Counted from the stretch's first letter, positions 1-13,152 are shown. The stretch is DNA of 64,000 bases from Apteryx mantelli (GCF_036417845.1 NC_089978.1:136022288-136086287), one strand, 5' to 3'. Program-made: numbers and translations. The notes: generated by a model from the sequence alone, not told the origin.

Positions 1-2070
1 AGAGAAAAAAGCTTTCAAAAAGGACTAGATGTCCTATCGGCTCAAAAAACAGAAGACAAATAGCGAACAGCCCTTTCTTAAGGAAAGTCACCAATTTGTA
101 ATGCCCAGGAGCGCCAATCCAGCTGGTAGTGGGTTGGTCTGCTGCATCTGGCCATTAGGGAGGAAGATGCATTCCTCTAAGACATCTCTCTTGATAATTA
201 ATCATGTCACACCTGATCCAGTTCTTTGATTTCTCAGATCCATTTTCTATCCTGTTAAGGAATCTCACAACTAGAATAAATATTTCTGCTAATATTTCTT
301 TTGTGTAGTGTCTCCTTAGTAGGGCCCTGTGCATAGTAGCCTCAGCAATCAGTAAATACAGGGCTTTTAGTGATGGAAAACCTACTGCCACTTGACTGCT
401 GTTTGGGAGACTGTACAAAGAGAAGATTGCATCATAACATCTCTTTTTGATGGCACTGGCAGACAACAGAGGTCTTTGAAATCTCTCAGGAAAAGGAAAG
501 TTTACGGCATGGGACTTTTGTTCCTGTGTATATTTCATACTGTTTTGTGCCATTCAGTGAAAACTAAATTATAACTCAGGGGAAGCAGAACATAAAGCTG
601 TGTGTCAGAGTTCTGCAGTAGCAGCAGCCAACAAGCATGCTCCATCCCTCACTAAATGACTTTTTAGCCATATGGCAATTTTCTTAGTTATGTGTATGAA
701 GAAGTGATTCAGAGGAGCAGAAACAACAGTGTCTTGCAGCACAGTTATCTCATAGCCTGTAAATGCTGCCAATTCTAACTCTAAGCATGGTACCTCAACA
801 GCATTGGAAGTACTACCTGGGATCCTACAGCTGACACAAGTGTCCTGTGGATGTTGGAAGGGGTAACCCATACAGGCCTGTTGTTCCAGCACATAGAGGA
901 CTTGGTGGGAGCTCCCATGTTACAACCCTTGCCAATAAAAGAGATTCTTAAGAATAACAGCATGAGGAAGCAGGACAGCCCTCACCAAGGGGTCTAGCAT
1001 GGGGTCTAAGAGCCAGTGAAGGTCTCAGCCAGTGAGCAAAACTGATGTGATGAGCACTGGGAGAGCAACAGTGGGAACTGGTGTGATGGCCATGGGGTCA
1101 GTGGGCCAGTGAGGGGAGCTCATGCAAAGGTTTTCTGTCAGAGCAATGGTTGATTGTAGAAGTCTGACTGAGGGAGAAGTGCGGCATGTGAAAAGCCCTG
1201 GTATTATGGACTGTTGCTGGGAGTGAAATGCTGGAAAAAATGAAAGAATGAAGTGCTGAACAAAATGCTATTGTGGACTGCATTGGTGGGGAGACTCCAT
1301 TAATGCGTCTTATCCCTCTGTCCGTGGCATGAAGACTGTTCCTGGCACAGCCCATTGCATGGCAGATTTCTACCCTTGTGCAGAGGACTGCTCCCAGGCT
1401 TCCTGCCACATGTGCCACATGTTGCCTCAAAGTGCATCTGAGGGTGAGTCAACCCAGTGACTCCATGGCATACACACTGTTTCTGTATGAACACAGGAAC
1501 AGCGGTCCATGGGCCTGGATGGTGAGTTTTTGCAATTCAAAGAAGGTATAAAACAGAGGGATAAGTTGCTGATCCTCATTGCTGTCCAGCTTATTTCATG
1601 TTATGCCACCTCTTTATGCCTTAATGTTTCATAATTATAACAGCTACATAATGAGTCAAGTGACACAAAAGAGAATATCACATGGTGTGCCAGTAATACA
1701 GTGCTGTCTGCCCTGAAATATACAGTGTACAACTTGCTGCTGTATTTATTTGAATAATGCATAATCCTGAATTTTGTTGATATATGGTTTAAATCAGTTC
1801 TTGAATTTTGACTTAAACAAGGGGAGAAAAATTTGCCCTTGTATGTAAGACAGTAACTCAACCATTATTTTAACAGATGTCAAGTCTTGCACATTTGTTA
1901 TTTGCAGTAAAATATTCAGAACTTTCAAGCAATTTAGAACTAAACAATTTCAAATACATATCTTCAGCATCACGAAGCTGGTCATTCTGCACTTTCAGTC
2001 TTCCCTATAGCCACGTTCACACATCAGATCATTGTCTAAATCATTGCATGCATTTTTCAGGCAATACTTC
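1..2070. other. Intergenic, no gene seen
   Basis: About 2 kb of moderately AT-rich DNA. Open frames in all six phases are short (at most about 130 codons), low in complexity and without a recognisable domain. No repeat family, RNA gene or regulatory motif could be supported. Confidence 0.6.
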
Positions 2071-2845
2071 TTAACTTTCATTGCCATTTCCTCTTAAGAA
2101 ATCTTTTTCAGACATTCCAGGATCCATTGAACTAATTGCCTCACAGAAGGAGTCTATTTTGTGCTGCTGTGTAAACAGAATGATCTTCATAAGCAATGAG
2201 TTAGAACAACAGTCTTTCAACTGAGCTTTGTAAATCTTGCTAACCACAGCATTTTGCACAGCTATCTGTGAAGGCTTGTCCCTCAAAATTACCACAACAT
2301 CAATGTTAATTTGTCTTAAGAGTGATTTCATCTCTCCTGTCACTTGGCTGCAGAAAGCATCTAAAACTGACAAAAATCAAGAGGCAGCATCCAAACATAC
2401 ATTTAATCTACTGAACTGAGTCATTTCCAGCCTCATGCAGTGCCCTTAGGCAAGTCTTTAGGCTTCGCAGTACATTGTGAAAAGACAAAGGGAGGAAGAT
2501 TTTTTGATAGCCATCACTGGAGTATCAATTGCTTGCTGTTTTACTTTACCATAAGGTTGTATTAGAACAGCCAGGTCTTGGTCTGTATTCTTGATGTTAT
2601 GTGGTTCACAATAATAATAATAATAATAAAGAATCTTGAGCCTTTGTAGTTCAATACATTGTCCATTAAAATCAAAATATAAGTGTAGTACACGTCACGT
2701 CACAAAGCAAACCTTCAGCTCACAAGCCACTCTCAATGCTTCTTGGCAAATATTTTCCCTACTGCTCCCAACATTAGTTTCCATCTCAATAGATCTACCA
2801 AACTGATGAATATTTTTCTTCATAATATCCATTTTTTTTAAGAAA
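2071..2845 (-). pseudogene. Unidentified decayed coding relic
   Basis: I do not recognise the protein. Two minus-strand stretches look protein-like. One is a 100-codon frame at 2071-2373, mixed hydrophobic and charged, containing LLRQINIDVVVILRDKPSQ and KIILFTQQHKIDSFCEAIS. The other, at about 2710-2845, contains SSRENICQEALRVACELK. Between them lie stops, frameshifts and a TAA microsatellite; a readable fragment near 2540 contains DQDLAVLIQPYGKVKQQ. The amino-acid make-up resembles a real globular, helical protein more than random AT-rich translation. No splice-site pattern was found, so a decayed retrocopy is one reading and a decayed exon cluster another. It could also be chance. No neighbouring gene helps to assign a role. 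Confidence 0.3.
2610..2629. repeat. (TAA)n microsatellite
   Basis: Six to seven perfect ATA/TAA units, lying inside the minus-strand coding relic and interrupting it. Confidence 0.9.
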
Positions 2846-4657
2846 ATTCTTCTGCTAATTCCATTTTCTTACATTGCTTTCAGTTGCTTCATATTGACAT
2901 ACAGCAGCACAAGTGTTTGATTCCTTGGCAAGCCTTAGAGATGCAACCTTGAGGGTGGTGTCACAGCTTTACTTTTTACTGAGTTTTCTTCTCTGCACTG
3001 TCATTTACCCTTGGTGACAGGCCATCAGTAAACCCCCTGCATCATGAAAACATAAACAAATCCAAATGGGAACAAATGTTCTTGCAGCATGATCCCAGTA
3101 CTCATGATTAGCCTAGAAACTGGATGTGTCTCTGATTTCATGTGGAGGCGGAAGATGCTGTCTTTAAACAGCAGGCCCTGCAGGATACACTGTCATTTTC
3201 CAAATTGCACAGGAACATGATATACAGAAAATGCTGCTGAGTCATCTTTGATAAGGACTGCTGCAAAAACAAGTAAGTAAGGAGAGAAGCACACAATTAA
3301 TGCTCTATCCAGGCTTGAAACTCATAAACTTGTAACTGAGCTTGGTTCTTTGTGTCTTAATATGGGATGCAGAACTGTTTTTTTTCTAGTTTTAAGGACT
3401 AGTATTTTAGTATTCTTGTGTCCAAGAAAAGCTTTTTTTGACAGAGCTTATTTTTGCATTCCAAATAGAATTATAAGTGTTATACAGAGAGCTTTGTATC
3501 TCATATGTTTAAGTCATCTTTTAACACCGAAAACTAGAAGAGCTAGCTTAATTATTTCCTGCTTCCCAGTGCAGACAAAGTTAGCCACCACTAAGTGATT
3601 TATTTAGGATAAGGACATGTAATGTGGAATATTACAGATGGTATAATATTCTGCCAATGCCTGATGATGCAGTGGGGAGTAAAAGTTTGTCATGGATTTG
3701 AAAGAGTATAAGAATAGCACATATTTACCAGTACTTGTTTTCAATCTTTTTAAGAAGCAGAAAAGGCTACTATTTCTAGCATTAATCATCTGAAAAAATG
3801 GACAGATGATCCTTGAAGTCACTGAAATGAAGGCATCAGCCAGCTCAGCAATAAAAAGACTAGACAGGGGAGAACTCGACAGAGATTTCTGGCTTCAATG
3901 GTTCATCAAATAACTAAAACATGTTGTATTTTTTTTAAAAAGCTCATTTAATATTTTATTGAATGAAGGACCACAATAATCCCTTGTAAAACAATCAGCA
4001 TCTTTGACTACCCTGGCTGTTAGTCAGAAATTCTTGTGTGAACTAATATAGCCATTCATTTCCTCTTCAGCATTTTATTTTCCATCTGTCAGCTGGCATA
4101 AATCAGCCTAACTGCATGAACTTCTTTCAGAAGAATGGGGGGAGAAAAGGATTTAATTTTGAACCACAGAGATAGTGGCACAGAGAAAGCAATATATTTG
4201 TTAATGTTGTGTTAAAAGTTGGCTGGTTGTAAATGAATCAACTTCTCTTGCAGTCAATGAAGCAAGGGTTCTGGCCTAGTACTTTTCAACCATTTCTTGG
4301 TAAATATCATTGTTTTGATTTGTGCTCACTCAGTATAAACCAGATGTCACTATTTAGTTCACTGTCTTACATGAATAAAAAATCAAATTAAGATTTATAT
4401 CAGGTCATATGAAGAGACAACAAAATGTCTAATGTTTGATCCTCATAATTTTATCACTCACATTGTTTTCTCATTGGTAACTTCCCTGTACTTACTCCTG
4501 ATGTGCAGGAGTACAAGAAAAATATGAATAAATACGGTTGCAGTTACGGTTGGTTGATTTTATTGTTTGTTTGTTTCTATAGAAAACTCATTTTAGTGGA
4601 ATTCTGAATTCTAAAATATTGGGTGCTCTGAGTAAAATATTTAAGTTTTCTGGGGGG

Positions 4658-4658
<1 letters not shown>
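2846..4658. other. Intergenic, no gene seen
   Basis: AT-rich DNA with only short, low-complexity open frames. Nothing else could be supported. Confidence 0.55.

Positions 4659-4699
<41 letters not shown>
4659..4699. repeat. (TG)n microsatellite
   Basis: About 20 perfect TG units directly after a run of six G. The alternating purine-pyrimidine tract could adopt Z-DNA. Confidence 0.97.
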
Positions 4700-4700
<1 letters not shown>

Positions 4701-6996
4701 GTTAAAAAATAAGCATTCATGTTCTAGATTTGAAATCAAAGTCAAAGCCCTGAGAGATAGCTGAAAGAGGTATTTTGTGTGCACTTGGAATTCTGCAGAC
4801 AGTCAGGATTTTGGCAATATGGATTGAAAGCTATGTATTCAACCTTGTCTTGTCTAATTTTTTTGTCCTCTATAATTTGGTCCTCTTCCTACCCCCATCT
4901 CACCCCAACCCTCTTGGATAAAAGAACTATTTTAACTCTAAAGAAGAAGAAGTCAAAAAGGAAACATTATTCATCCTTCAGTTCTCTAGTTAGAGTCATA
5001 TGGGGATTTCTCCATTTTCTAAATTAAGATATGATTCCCATCCTTAAATTTAGCAAAAGAAACTTTGATTTTACATTTGAAGAATAAAATGCAGCGTTGC
5101 CCTTTTGTCGTGATTTGAAACAAAAGTATTTAGAGTTACAAAATATCCTTTGGCAGAGAAAGACCATGTGAGTCTGATTAAGCCCACAGCAGAAAAGTCA
5201 GCCTTTCCTCCCTATCCAGAGTTTTCTGTATTTTTTCTCTCTCTCTCTCTCTTTCTCAATATTTATATTTTTGGGACTTTTCCAGATGAGCATAGTTAGT
5301 AACAGCTGACACCCTAAACTAACAAACAGGAACACACAACTGGAACATGCAATTGGAGCACACAATTGGAACATGTTGAAATGCACAATATGCACAAGCA
5401 ACCTTTTGTGGATAAGTCACCTCTCCTGGAGATGGAAGGTTAAATGCCCATGTTGAAATCATTCCAACTATTTGCTGCAATTTGTAGTATCACATTAAGT
5501 TGGAAGCTAGTCACAGCGCAAATTGTGGTGCAGATATTTAATAGGAAATGTACAGCTGAAAAGAAGTATTTTGTAGGAGAAAGTAAATAGCTAACTGACA
5601 TTAACGTGCCCATATTATGATGGAAGAAGTTTTCTGCACTTCAGAAATCTGCATTTTGAAGCATAATATTACAATTTGAGGGAAGAGAGCAGTTTCATCT
5701 GCTGTCCAGATAAGACTGTATCAGGATAATCACACATTCATAGACCAAGATGTGTCATTATTGAATGTGCTGGTTCCAGCTGCATCCCTACACTAAGTGG
5801 AAATGAACCAAATTTATAGTGGACTTTGTGCATTAAGTGTCATAAAAATACATCAAAATGCTTTTTCAACCTCATTCACTCATCTCAATTTTCCAACATG
5901 AAGCAAAAATCTCAGAGTCACTTTCAAGCTTGGAGCACCAACAAAGGGAGTTCCATAATCAGTGTTCCTACTCAAAAAATGCCATCACCAACAAACCCAG
6001 TTTAAATCTGAGCACTATTAAATTAAGCATCTCGTTTGATCATGGCGATATCAGTATCACACAGAGATAGTATGAGGCTACATTCACTACTCTCTGCAAA
6101 ATTTCAGCTCTTGAAAAAAACACCAGATAAAGTTATTTAGATTTAGAAAGCCATTCATCCCAACAGGCTCAGCAACTAATGGTTTTCTAAACCCCCTTCA
6201 CATCATTCCAACTATTTATGCAGCCATTCATACAACATATCCTTTCATAAGATGAGATACATCATTAATTAAAAGGATGGACATATTCTATGTTAGCTGA
6301 AGACTAATGGCCTTTGGATGGCATTCCTGGAAAAATCCAATTATCCTCATTCTTCCTGCATAACTGCAATGGTGATTATAATAAGGATAATAGCCTACTC
6401 TTATTTAAAACTCATTTAACACTAACTTCTGTGCCTTCTTGGAAGATCACATGACTGCATGCAAAGGGAAAGCCTGGAAGTAAAATTTGAGTATATTTAA
6501 AATTCCTATACTATACTCAAGTCAAGAAGAGGATGAGGATGCTAAGTGATGCTTCACTGCTAAGCAGTGAACAAGGGAGCCACACATCTCTAATTAGTAA
6601 AGGAAAGAGGAGAGATTGCTTTGGAGTTTTAGAGGAATGTAGAATAACTGAAAGTGAATAGGCTGAAGAGAAGGCTGGATATAGTTAAGAATTGTTGAAA
6701 GTTAGTGTATCTTTCCAAATAGAAGTGAGAAAAGACTCATCATCTGAGTAATGTCAAATTCATTAAAGAGGAAAGCCTTGGTGGGAATGGGTATATATAG
6801 GAAATTCCAATCAGAATGACAGGAAGTGTTCCCACAGGTCTTTCCACTTTGGACTTATCTCATGTTTGAGGTTATCAGCATTGGTAAGGCAGATGTTTCT
6901 GAACTAAAAGGATGAGGCTAATAACTTGTCTATTTGTAAATATTTGTTACTGCTCATTCGTTGTATCTTGCAGAGCCTTTCTGTGTCTGTCCTATT

Positions 6997-7001
<5 letters not shown>
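4700..7001. other. Intergenic with small tandem repeats
   Basis: No gene seen. A short (CT)n run lies near 5238-5252 and an imperfect 13-bp tandem repeat at 5323-5375, listed separately. Confidence 0.55.
5323..5375. repeat. Imperfect 13-bp tandem repeat
   Basis: Three clear 13-bp units start at 5337, 5350 and 5363. All follow the pattern CAAYTGGARCAYR, the first and third differing at one base. A weaker fourth unit precedes them. It is a small minisatellite-like array with no coding meaning. Confidence 0.7.
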
Positions 7002-7047
<46 letters not shown>

Positions 7048-7058
7048 TGGGGGGGGGG
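7002..7058. repeat. (GT)n tract joined to a G-run
   Basis: About 23 GT units are followed by GT then ten consecutive G. This makes a compound microsatellite with Z-DNA and G-rich strand character. Confidence 0.95.
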
Positions 7059-10000
7059 CGTGAATACACAATGAAGGAAGGATGGACTCTGCTCATAATT
7101 TCTATTAAACATTATTTTACACCTCCTCTTTGGAAAATTAAATATTCCTCATCCAGTCCTTCTTCTTTTGATAATCTTTTTACATCAGCTGGACTGCTTC
7201 CTTCTCACAGATCCAAGGATACCTCTTTTAACAGTTCTCACTGTTAAATCTTAAATTACAATAGTAAAGATATACAAGGTTTTCTTAGATGACAAATCAA
7301 TCCTAGGAAAAAATCCATCTTGTTACAGCCTCTCACATACAAGTTTTCTAAGGAACAGCCCTACTGGACTGTCATCCGTTATGGTAGAAGTGGCTTAGAC
7401 ATTTTAATTTTTTCTGCAAAATATTGAAGAACTTAGCATCTCATACAATTCAAGTCTAAAGGATCATTCTCCCACTTGCCTTCAACCCAAAGATGGAAAA
7501 AAAAAGCCTAGGTATGGAGCATCATCCAGGCAGAAAAGAACACTAATCCCTGCACCAATGGTTATGTCACTTCAGCCATTGCTTTATGCACTGGTAATTT
7601 GGGTGTGGAAACAAAGGCAGTGGTCTACCTGAACAGGAGACAGGTCATGTTGCCCTATGTCTGCTAGCCACAGCAAATGTAAGACTTTGCAGACAAAATG
7701 AATACACATTTCCAGTGTGGCACTAAAGAGTATGCACCCAAAGAATATTGGTCCTGCCTTCGGCAGCTCTCCAAAGCCTGAAGAGAATTCTCATATTAAT
7801 TGCATCTAGTGATTACTTCAGAATAGAATGAGAATTCAGTATTTTCCCCACAGTTAATAAAGGGGAAACACACTAAGTAAGGTGATGATATTTTATAGAA
7901 AAAGAAAACAGATTGTCTCTACCTAGTGTTGACTTTTTTTTTGTGGTAAATCTTTCAAAATGTTGATGGAGGAGAAAAGTGAATTTGGTTCAATTGCGGC
8001 TGAGTAGAAGAAGCAAGAGCAGAAGAGTTTTGCCCAAGGCATGCTATCTTGAATGAAGTGTGGGTTACTTGTTATAGAGTTGTGGGACGTTTTGTAAAAT
8101 GAATGGGTCTAAAACAGTAAGAGCAGCTACTGGTTGTATGAGTTCATGGCCTCCTTCACTTGTTCTCAATTGCTCTAATTTTCTGAGACCCTCTTTTTCT
8201 TTTGAGGGTACCCATGCCTAAAAGCATATTTTAATTCCAAATATGTCTGGCTGTATTCTGCCTTGGTGCTTTGCCATTGCTGAGATTCTGGTCCCTTCCT
8301 CCCCCAGGACACAGGCAGGATGTTGTGCAAGAAGAAATTGAAAACTACAAACTCTCTAAGTTCAGAAAACTTACCAGTCTATTCTCTGTGTAGAAAGTTT
8401 TGTATCATCCACCTAAAACCAGCCATCAACTCCATATGATAATCCAATCCAATGGGATTGTTTTTGTGATATTTGAGATAGACCAATCTATGAAAAATGC
8501 AAAACCTTTATCACCAAAGGAGTTTTGTTTTTATTTATTTGTAACTGATACCTACTGTTGGGTGGAGCTAGTCAAAGAACCAAAGGAGGTAATTTAACAA
8601 TGACATTCTAAACGCCTCATCAGGACTTCATAATATAGTTTTCAAGAGGAAATATCTCTGTTTGACTTGCAAACAGAAATGTTTTCTCTCTGGACTCTCT
8701 ACTAAATGTAAGATCAGGGCAACAATTGTCTCTAGAGCCCTGTCTATTAAAGTATTCAAAGAGATTTCCTGAATGAAAGACTTGCTGCTTATAACTTTCA
8801 CAGGATCCAAGACAGTCATGTCCACTGTTTGTGTGAATTATATCCTACATTGCTAACTGCCTTGTTAGTACACATTGATGATTAAATTCCCTTCAGTCTG
8901 AGTTGCCTCAGACCTTGGGGACAGTACCTCTATTAATAACCTCAAGAGATACTTGCTGACTGGTGAGGAGTTTTGAATAGTTGATACTAATGCAAACCAG
9001 TACCAGTACGATAGGTACCATACCAACTTCTCTTTCCTTTCCAACATAAGGGTGAAATTCTGTGAGAAGCAAAACCCTTTACTTTTCTGCCATGTGGCCT
9101 TCTCTTTTGAAAAGTAGAAACAGATGTTGCCTTCAACCTATTTAGAGTTTCTGGGGCAGAGCAAACATACTGGTCCTAGAACTGAAAGACCATTGGTCTC
9201 TTGTTCTAAACAGCCAAGGAAGAGTAGAGAAACCTACATCCATAAGCCTGAAAGGCAAAGAAATGTAGAGCTGAAATGTGTATGGCGCTTTATGAGTCAA
9301 ATCTACACTAATTCTTTTTTTTTTTTAACTCCTTATTTATTCTGACATAACCCATAGACTTCAGGCCATGTGAACAACTGTTCTATTCACCATTTTGCTT
9401 ACTATTTGCATCTCCTCCAGACACAGTATCTCTCTTAGTCCTCAGAAGTTTTCAAGTGGTTCCATGGGTGTTTTAGAAACTCCTAAACCTGAAATTTATA
9501 ACAATATTCTCCAGAGAGGCAAAGAAGTTGTGGTGTTACTGCATCGTATTTGCTTCATATGTTGCAAACTCACTTGTTGCAACTGCTTGCTCACATGCAA
9601 CTCTGATGCTACAGTGTCATGCATTGTGAGGAGATTAGCAGATGAGAAAAGGAAGATAAAAAGATTTCCAGTTTTTAGATGAAGCTTAATCACAGTGCAA
9701 TTGCAGGTCACTTGGCAACCTAATAACAAATGAAATCAATATAAAAGAATATGCCTGGTAAGGAGTATCTTGAACTATTCATATTGGTTTTAAAGGAATT
9801 CTTATGAGCCTTTGAAGAAACCTAAAATTCTAAACATACTTCAGGTTGTAAAACAACCTTTGATTCATAAAGGCTGGTAGAACTTCCCTGAAGAAAAGTG
9901 GAAGTTTTTTTTATATCTTCCTCCAGAGTATTTAGATACTAGCTTTTGGCAGCAACAGGTCAGAATGACCATGTCCATGCTTTGTGATAGCAAGTTCAGA

Positions 10001-10683
10001 TACAGCCATGTCATACATGATAAAAGCTAATAAAAATATGGGAATCTTCAGTTCTCTTGCAGATCTCAGGTAAACTTGGATGACTGAGTGAAACAGACAG
10101 AGCAGGTGAGATTTCCTCATGAATCTGAATGCTAGAAATATGTTCACTTTTGACATATTAATATGACCTAAATTAAGATAGTAGTCTACAAACATAAAAG
10201 GTTTATCAAAGGAAGGTGAAAGAGCTGCTATTCCAATAGGAAAGAGAGACCTGAACAACAGGAACAGGAAATGGGAGAAGAAAACACTAAACTGACTTGG
10301 GAAAGTCAATACTAGAATTTCATGATTGAAATCTAATTAGCAAATACACAAGTAACAGATGGATGAGAACAGAATCCATTTCTACCACTCTTTCAAAAAT
10401 ATATCATCTTGACTTCTAGATCCCTGCTGGGCACAAATCCAGAAATGACTAATTAAAGAATGCCTCCGTCAAAGCCTTTTGTCAACCAAGTTGCAAGGTG
10501 TTCATTGCAAGAAAATAGAAAGAGAGGAAAGGACAGTATATGTGGGGATGCTGAGTTATGACTGTCCTTGTTGCAGTCAATCTGCCACCTTTTTTCAATG
10601 GTGTTATTCCCAAGGTGTTAATATTAACAAAGGATGTAAGGATACACAGGATACACAGTATGTACCAGAACTTACCTAGGACA
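7059..10683. other. Intergenic, no gene seen
   Basis: AT-rich DNA whose longest open frame is about 125 codons (9932-10309, minus). That frame is rich in F, L and S as expected of random AT-rich sequence and shows no domain. No repeat family was recognised. Confidence 0.55.
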
Positions 10684-11000
10684 ATCACAGAATCACAGAA
10701 TCACAGAATCGCTGAGGTTGGAAGGGACCACTGGAGATCATCTAGTCCAACCCCCCTGCTCAAGCAGGGTCACCTAGAGCATGTTGCACAGGATTGTGTC
10801 CAGGCGGGTTTTGAATATCTCCAGAGAAGGAGACTCCACAACCTCTCTGGGCAACCTGTTCCAGTGCTCTGTCACCCTCACAGTGAAAAAGTATTTCCTC
10901 ATGTTCAAATGGAATTGTCTGTGTTTCAGTTTGTGCCCATTGCCTCGTGTCCTGTCGCTCGGCACCACTGAAAAGAGTCTGGTCCCATCCATCATACCTA
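10684..11000 (-). mobile_element. CR1 LINE 3' end, antisense, 5'-truncated
   Basis: The plus strand begins with three copies of the octamer ATCACAGA, which is the CR1 3' tail read backwards, then the conserved 3' UTR. Read on the minus strand, the end of ORF2 follows: [17 protein letters not shown], then a segment containing [19 protein letters not shown] and ending ILCNML. It is about 310 bp long and 5'-truncated in the usual way. It is similar to the longer copy at 61184-62121, so both belong to a related, fairly young CR1 group. Confidence 0.95.
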
Positions 11001-11609
11001 TGATGATGGTGAGGCACAGTGCAAAAAAAGTTAAGATAGCTGGCCACCATATACCAAAAGGTAGAGATCACCCTTGGTGAAATCAACAATTTATTTGATC
11101 CAAGCACTCTGTTCAGTAGCAGTCCCAGCCCTCCACCCCTGCATGAAGACCCATCTGGTGATTCTCAAAAGAGTTGATCTTCTTGGCTATAATACATTTT
11201 AAGGATCAAGTCAAACACAGGTTGAGAAGAATATGTGGCTTCCTCTGGTGCTTGTGTTAAAGAGATCTGTTTGAAATAATTCAGTGGAGTACATGGCTTA
11301 AACAGAACAGGTGGAGGTTTCCTAGCCTTTAACAAACAACGACACTATGAAACTTTCTGACTTAGAAGGAGTAGGTGATGCTCCTGCTGTTCTTGGCAGT
11401 ACCTTATCTCTCTGTTCTGTCAGAACAGAGAAGGAAAATGGTTGCATACCATCATACACTTTGCACAGATTCTTTCTGATGTCCGTGCACACAGTTCTCA
11501 GACTGTGTGCCAGCTACAGATTGAAGCCCAGTTCAGGAAAATTCTGGAGTCGAAAATACCCATTAAGGTTCTCCTGTGTTCAAAAGTTACTGGAAGTTAG
11601 CATCTCCTA
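11001..11609. other. Intergenic, possible old repeat
   Basis: No gene seen. The piece at about 11090-11200 shares short stretches (such as TCTGGTGATTCTCA followed by a GTTGAT..CTATA pattern) with 15950-16110 and may be part of an old dispersed repeat of unknown class. Confidence 0.3.
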
Positions 11610-11805
11610 ATGGTCATTGTAATGCAGTATGGTGGATCTTTCAGTACCAGAAATATTTAACTCAAGACTAGATGTCTTCCTGAAGTGCATGGTTTAGCCC
11701 AACAACAGCTATGGGACTTGAAGAAGTGTATCCAGGGAAAACACACAACCTGTGTTATGCAGGCATTCAGACCCAGTTCTGCCTTATCCCTTCCAGCCTT
11801 AAAGC
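11610..11805 (+). mobile_element. Ancient CR1-type LINE 3' end
   Basis: Plus-strand sequence resembles the 3' end of the old CR1 group found across turtles, crocodilians and birds. A decayed ORF2 tail (segment around ATTTAACTCAAGACTAGATG) leads into a 3' UTR containing CCTGTGTTATGCAGG and ending CCTTCCAGCCTTAAA. It is heavily diverged and has no open frame. Confidence 0.6.
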
Positions 11806-12700
11806 CAAGCTTAAGCACTTTCTGGAAAACGAAGCTTTACAGGTCAAAACAGGAAAACTTTTTTCTATCACAGTCAAATTGTCCTGTGTCTGGCAATTCC
11901 CTGGGTGACAGTGATGAACAAAACTAATCACATCAGAGCTGATTCCTACATTCCAGAGTTTGATCTTGAAACCACCCATCTTTTTCTAGAGACAAATAAG
12001 TTAGGGCAAGTTATGGCAGTAAATCCGCTCTATATATTTTCACATTCACACATAATGACTTTTATTAGACAAAGCAATAGAAATAAACATACAGCCTGTA
12101 AGTACATATTTTACTCATCTGCTGAACTGGACAAGAGAGAGTGTTCCTACTGTCATTGTGTACCACAGTACAGAAAGTTCAAACAGCAAGTGTCAGTGGT
12201 ACCTTCGCTGATGTTCTGGGCCGTGATGTGGCTGGTTAGATGCTGTAGCCAGTGATTTAGAGTATCTATCATCTTCCTCTGTATTCATATTCAGCATCTG
12301 AGAACTCATTCATGGTGCAATAATACGAGAGAAAATGACAGGCTGAATATTTTGTGGAGGGGATGCAGAAAGAAAAGCAGAATGAAGGAAGAGATAAAAG
12401 AATGAATCAAACTTCAAATGCCCCAGTAAAAGAGATTCATATTCAAGTAATACATGTGGCTCTTCCTTTTCCTCCCTTAGGGGAAGGACACCCTTCTTCC
12501 CACCCATCCCATTTCAGCCTGGACCTTCATCCCCTAGTCCAGAGAGAAGTAGGGTGACATGAGTACTCAGAAACATATGCTCCAGAAGACCCACTCTTTT
12601 CTGTTTAGCCTTTCCATGACTTTCATTTCCACTGAACTTTTCATATTTTAAAACAGAGCAAACATCTTTGGTTCATCTCAAAGGAAGAGTGCAGCTAACA
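11806..12700. other. Intergenic, no gene seen
   Basis: Ordinary AT-rich DNA. Open frames are short and give no recognisable protein. Confidence 0.5.
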
Positions 12701-12959
12701 GAGGCAGAGAACAGACACAGCAGTTTGCACAGCAGCGTCTGGGCTCTGACTAGAACATTTGAGGATCTTGTCGGAAGTTGTGGGGGCTTTCTGGGGACCC
12801 CCGAGGAACTAGAAGGTGATTGCTGAGAACAGGAAGGGGGAAGCTAGGCAAGGACAACTGCAGGAGGCCTTGACTTCTCCTGGGAGAAGCTCTAGCTAGG
12901 AGTAGCTGCCCCTGATGAGCTCTCTTGGTTGCCCCTGACCAGAGGGAGTTGGGGCCTTT

Positions 12960-13060
12960 GATCCCGGTGGCCCTTGATTGGGGCGGGTCAAGCACCCTGT
13001 GAGTCAGTGCTAGGGAGAGGCCTATATAAGAGCCAGGCCTAGAGCACAGCTCCCAGAGCA
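12960..13060 (+). promoter_or_regulatory. Promoter-like block before CR1 ORF1
   Basis: An inverted CCAAT box (ATTGG, 12977-12981) overlaps a GC box (GGGGCGGG, 12980-12987). An AP-1/Maf-type TGAGTCA lies at 13000-13006 and a TATA element (TATATAAG) at 13023-13030. The expected start site near 13055 lies about 100 bases before the ORF1 ATG. Order and spacing are those of a classical polymerase II promoter. Whether it belongs to the retrotransposon 5' UTR or to flanking DNA cannot be told from one copy. Confidence 0.55.
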
Positions 13061-13152
13061 CAGCAGTTTGCGCAGCAGTTCGTGCAGCAGTTCATGCAGA
13101 AGGGCACAAGAAGGCACCTTTGTTTCCGATCCCTCCGGTGTACGCTTCAAGT

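Noticed and set aside
6912..7247. 111-codon frame through the GT repeat
   Set aside because: It consists largely of translated (GT)n and poly-G.
9932..10309. 125-codon minus-strand frame rich in F, L and S
   Set aside because: Composition fits random AT-rich DNA. No domain, repeat or splice context.
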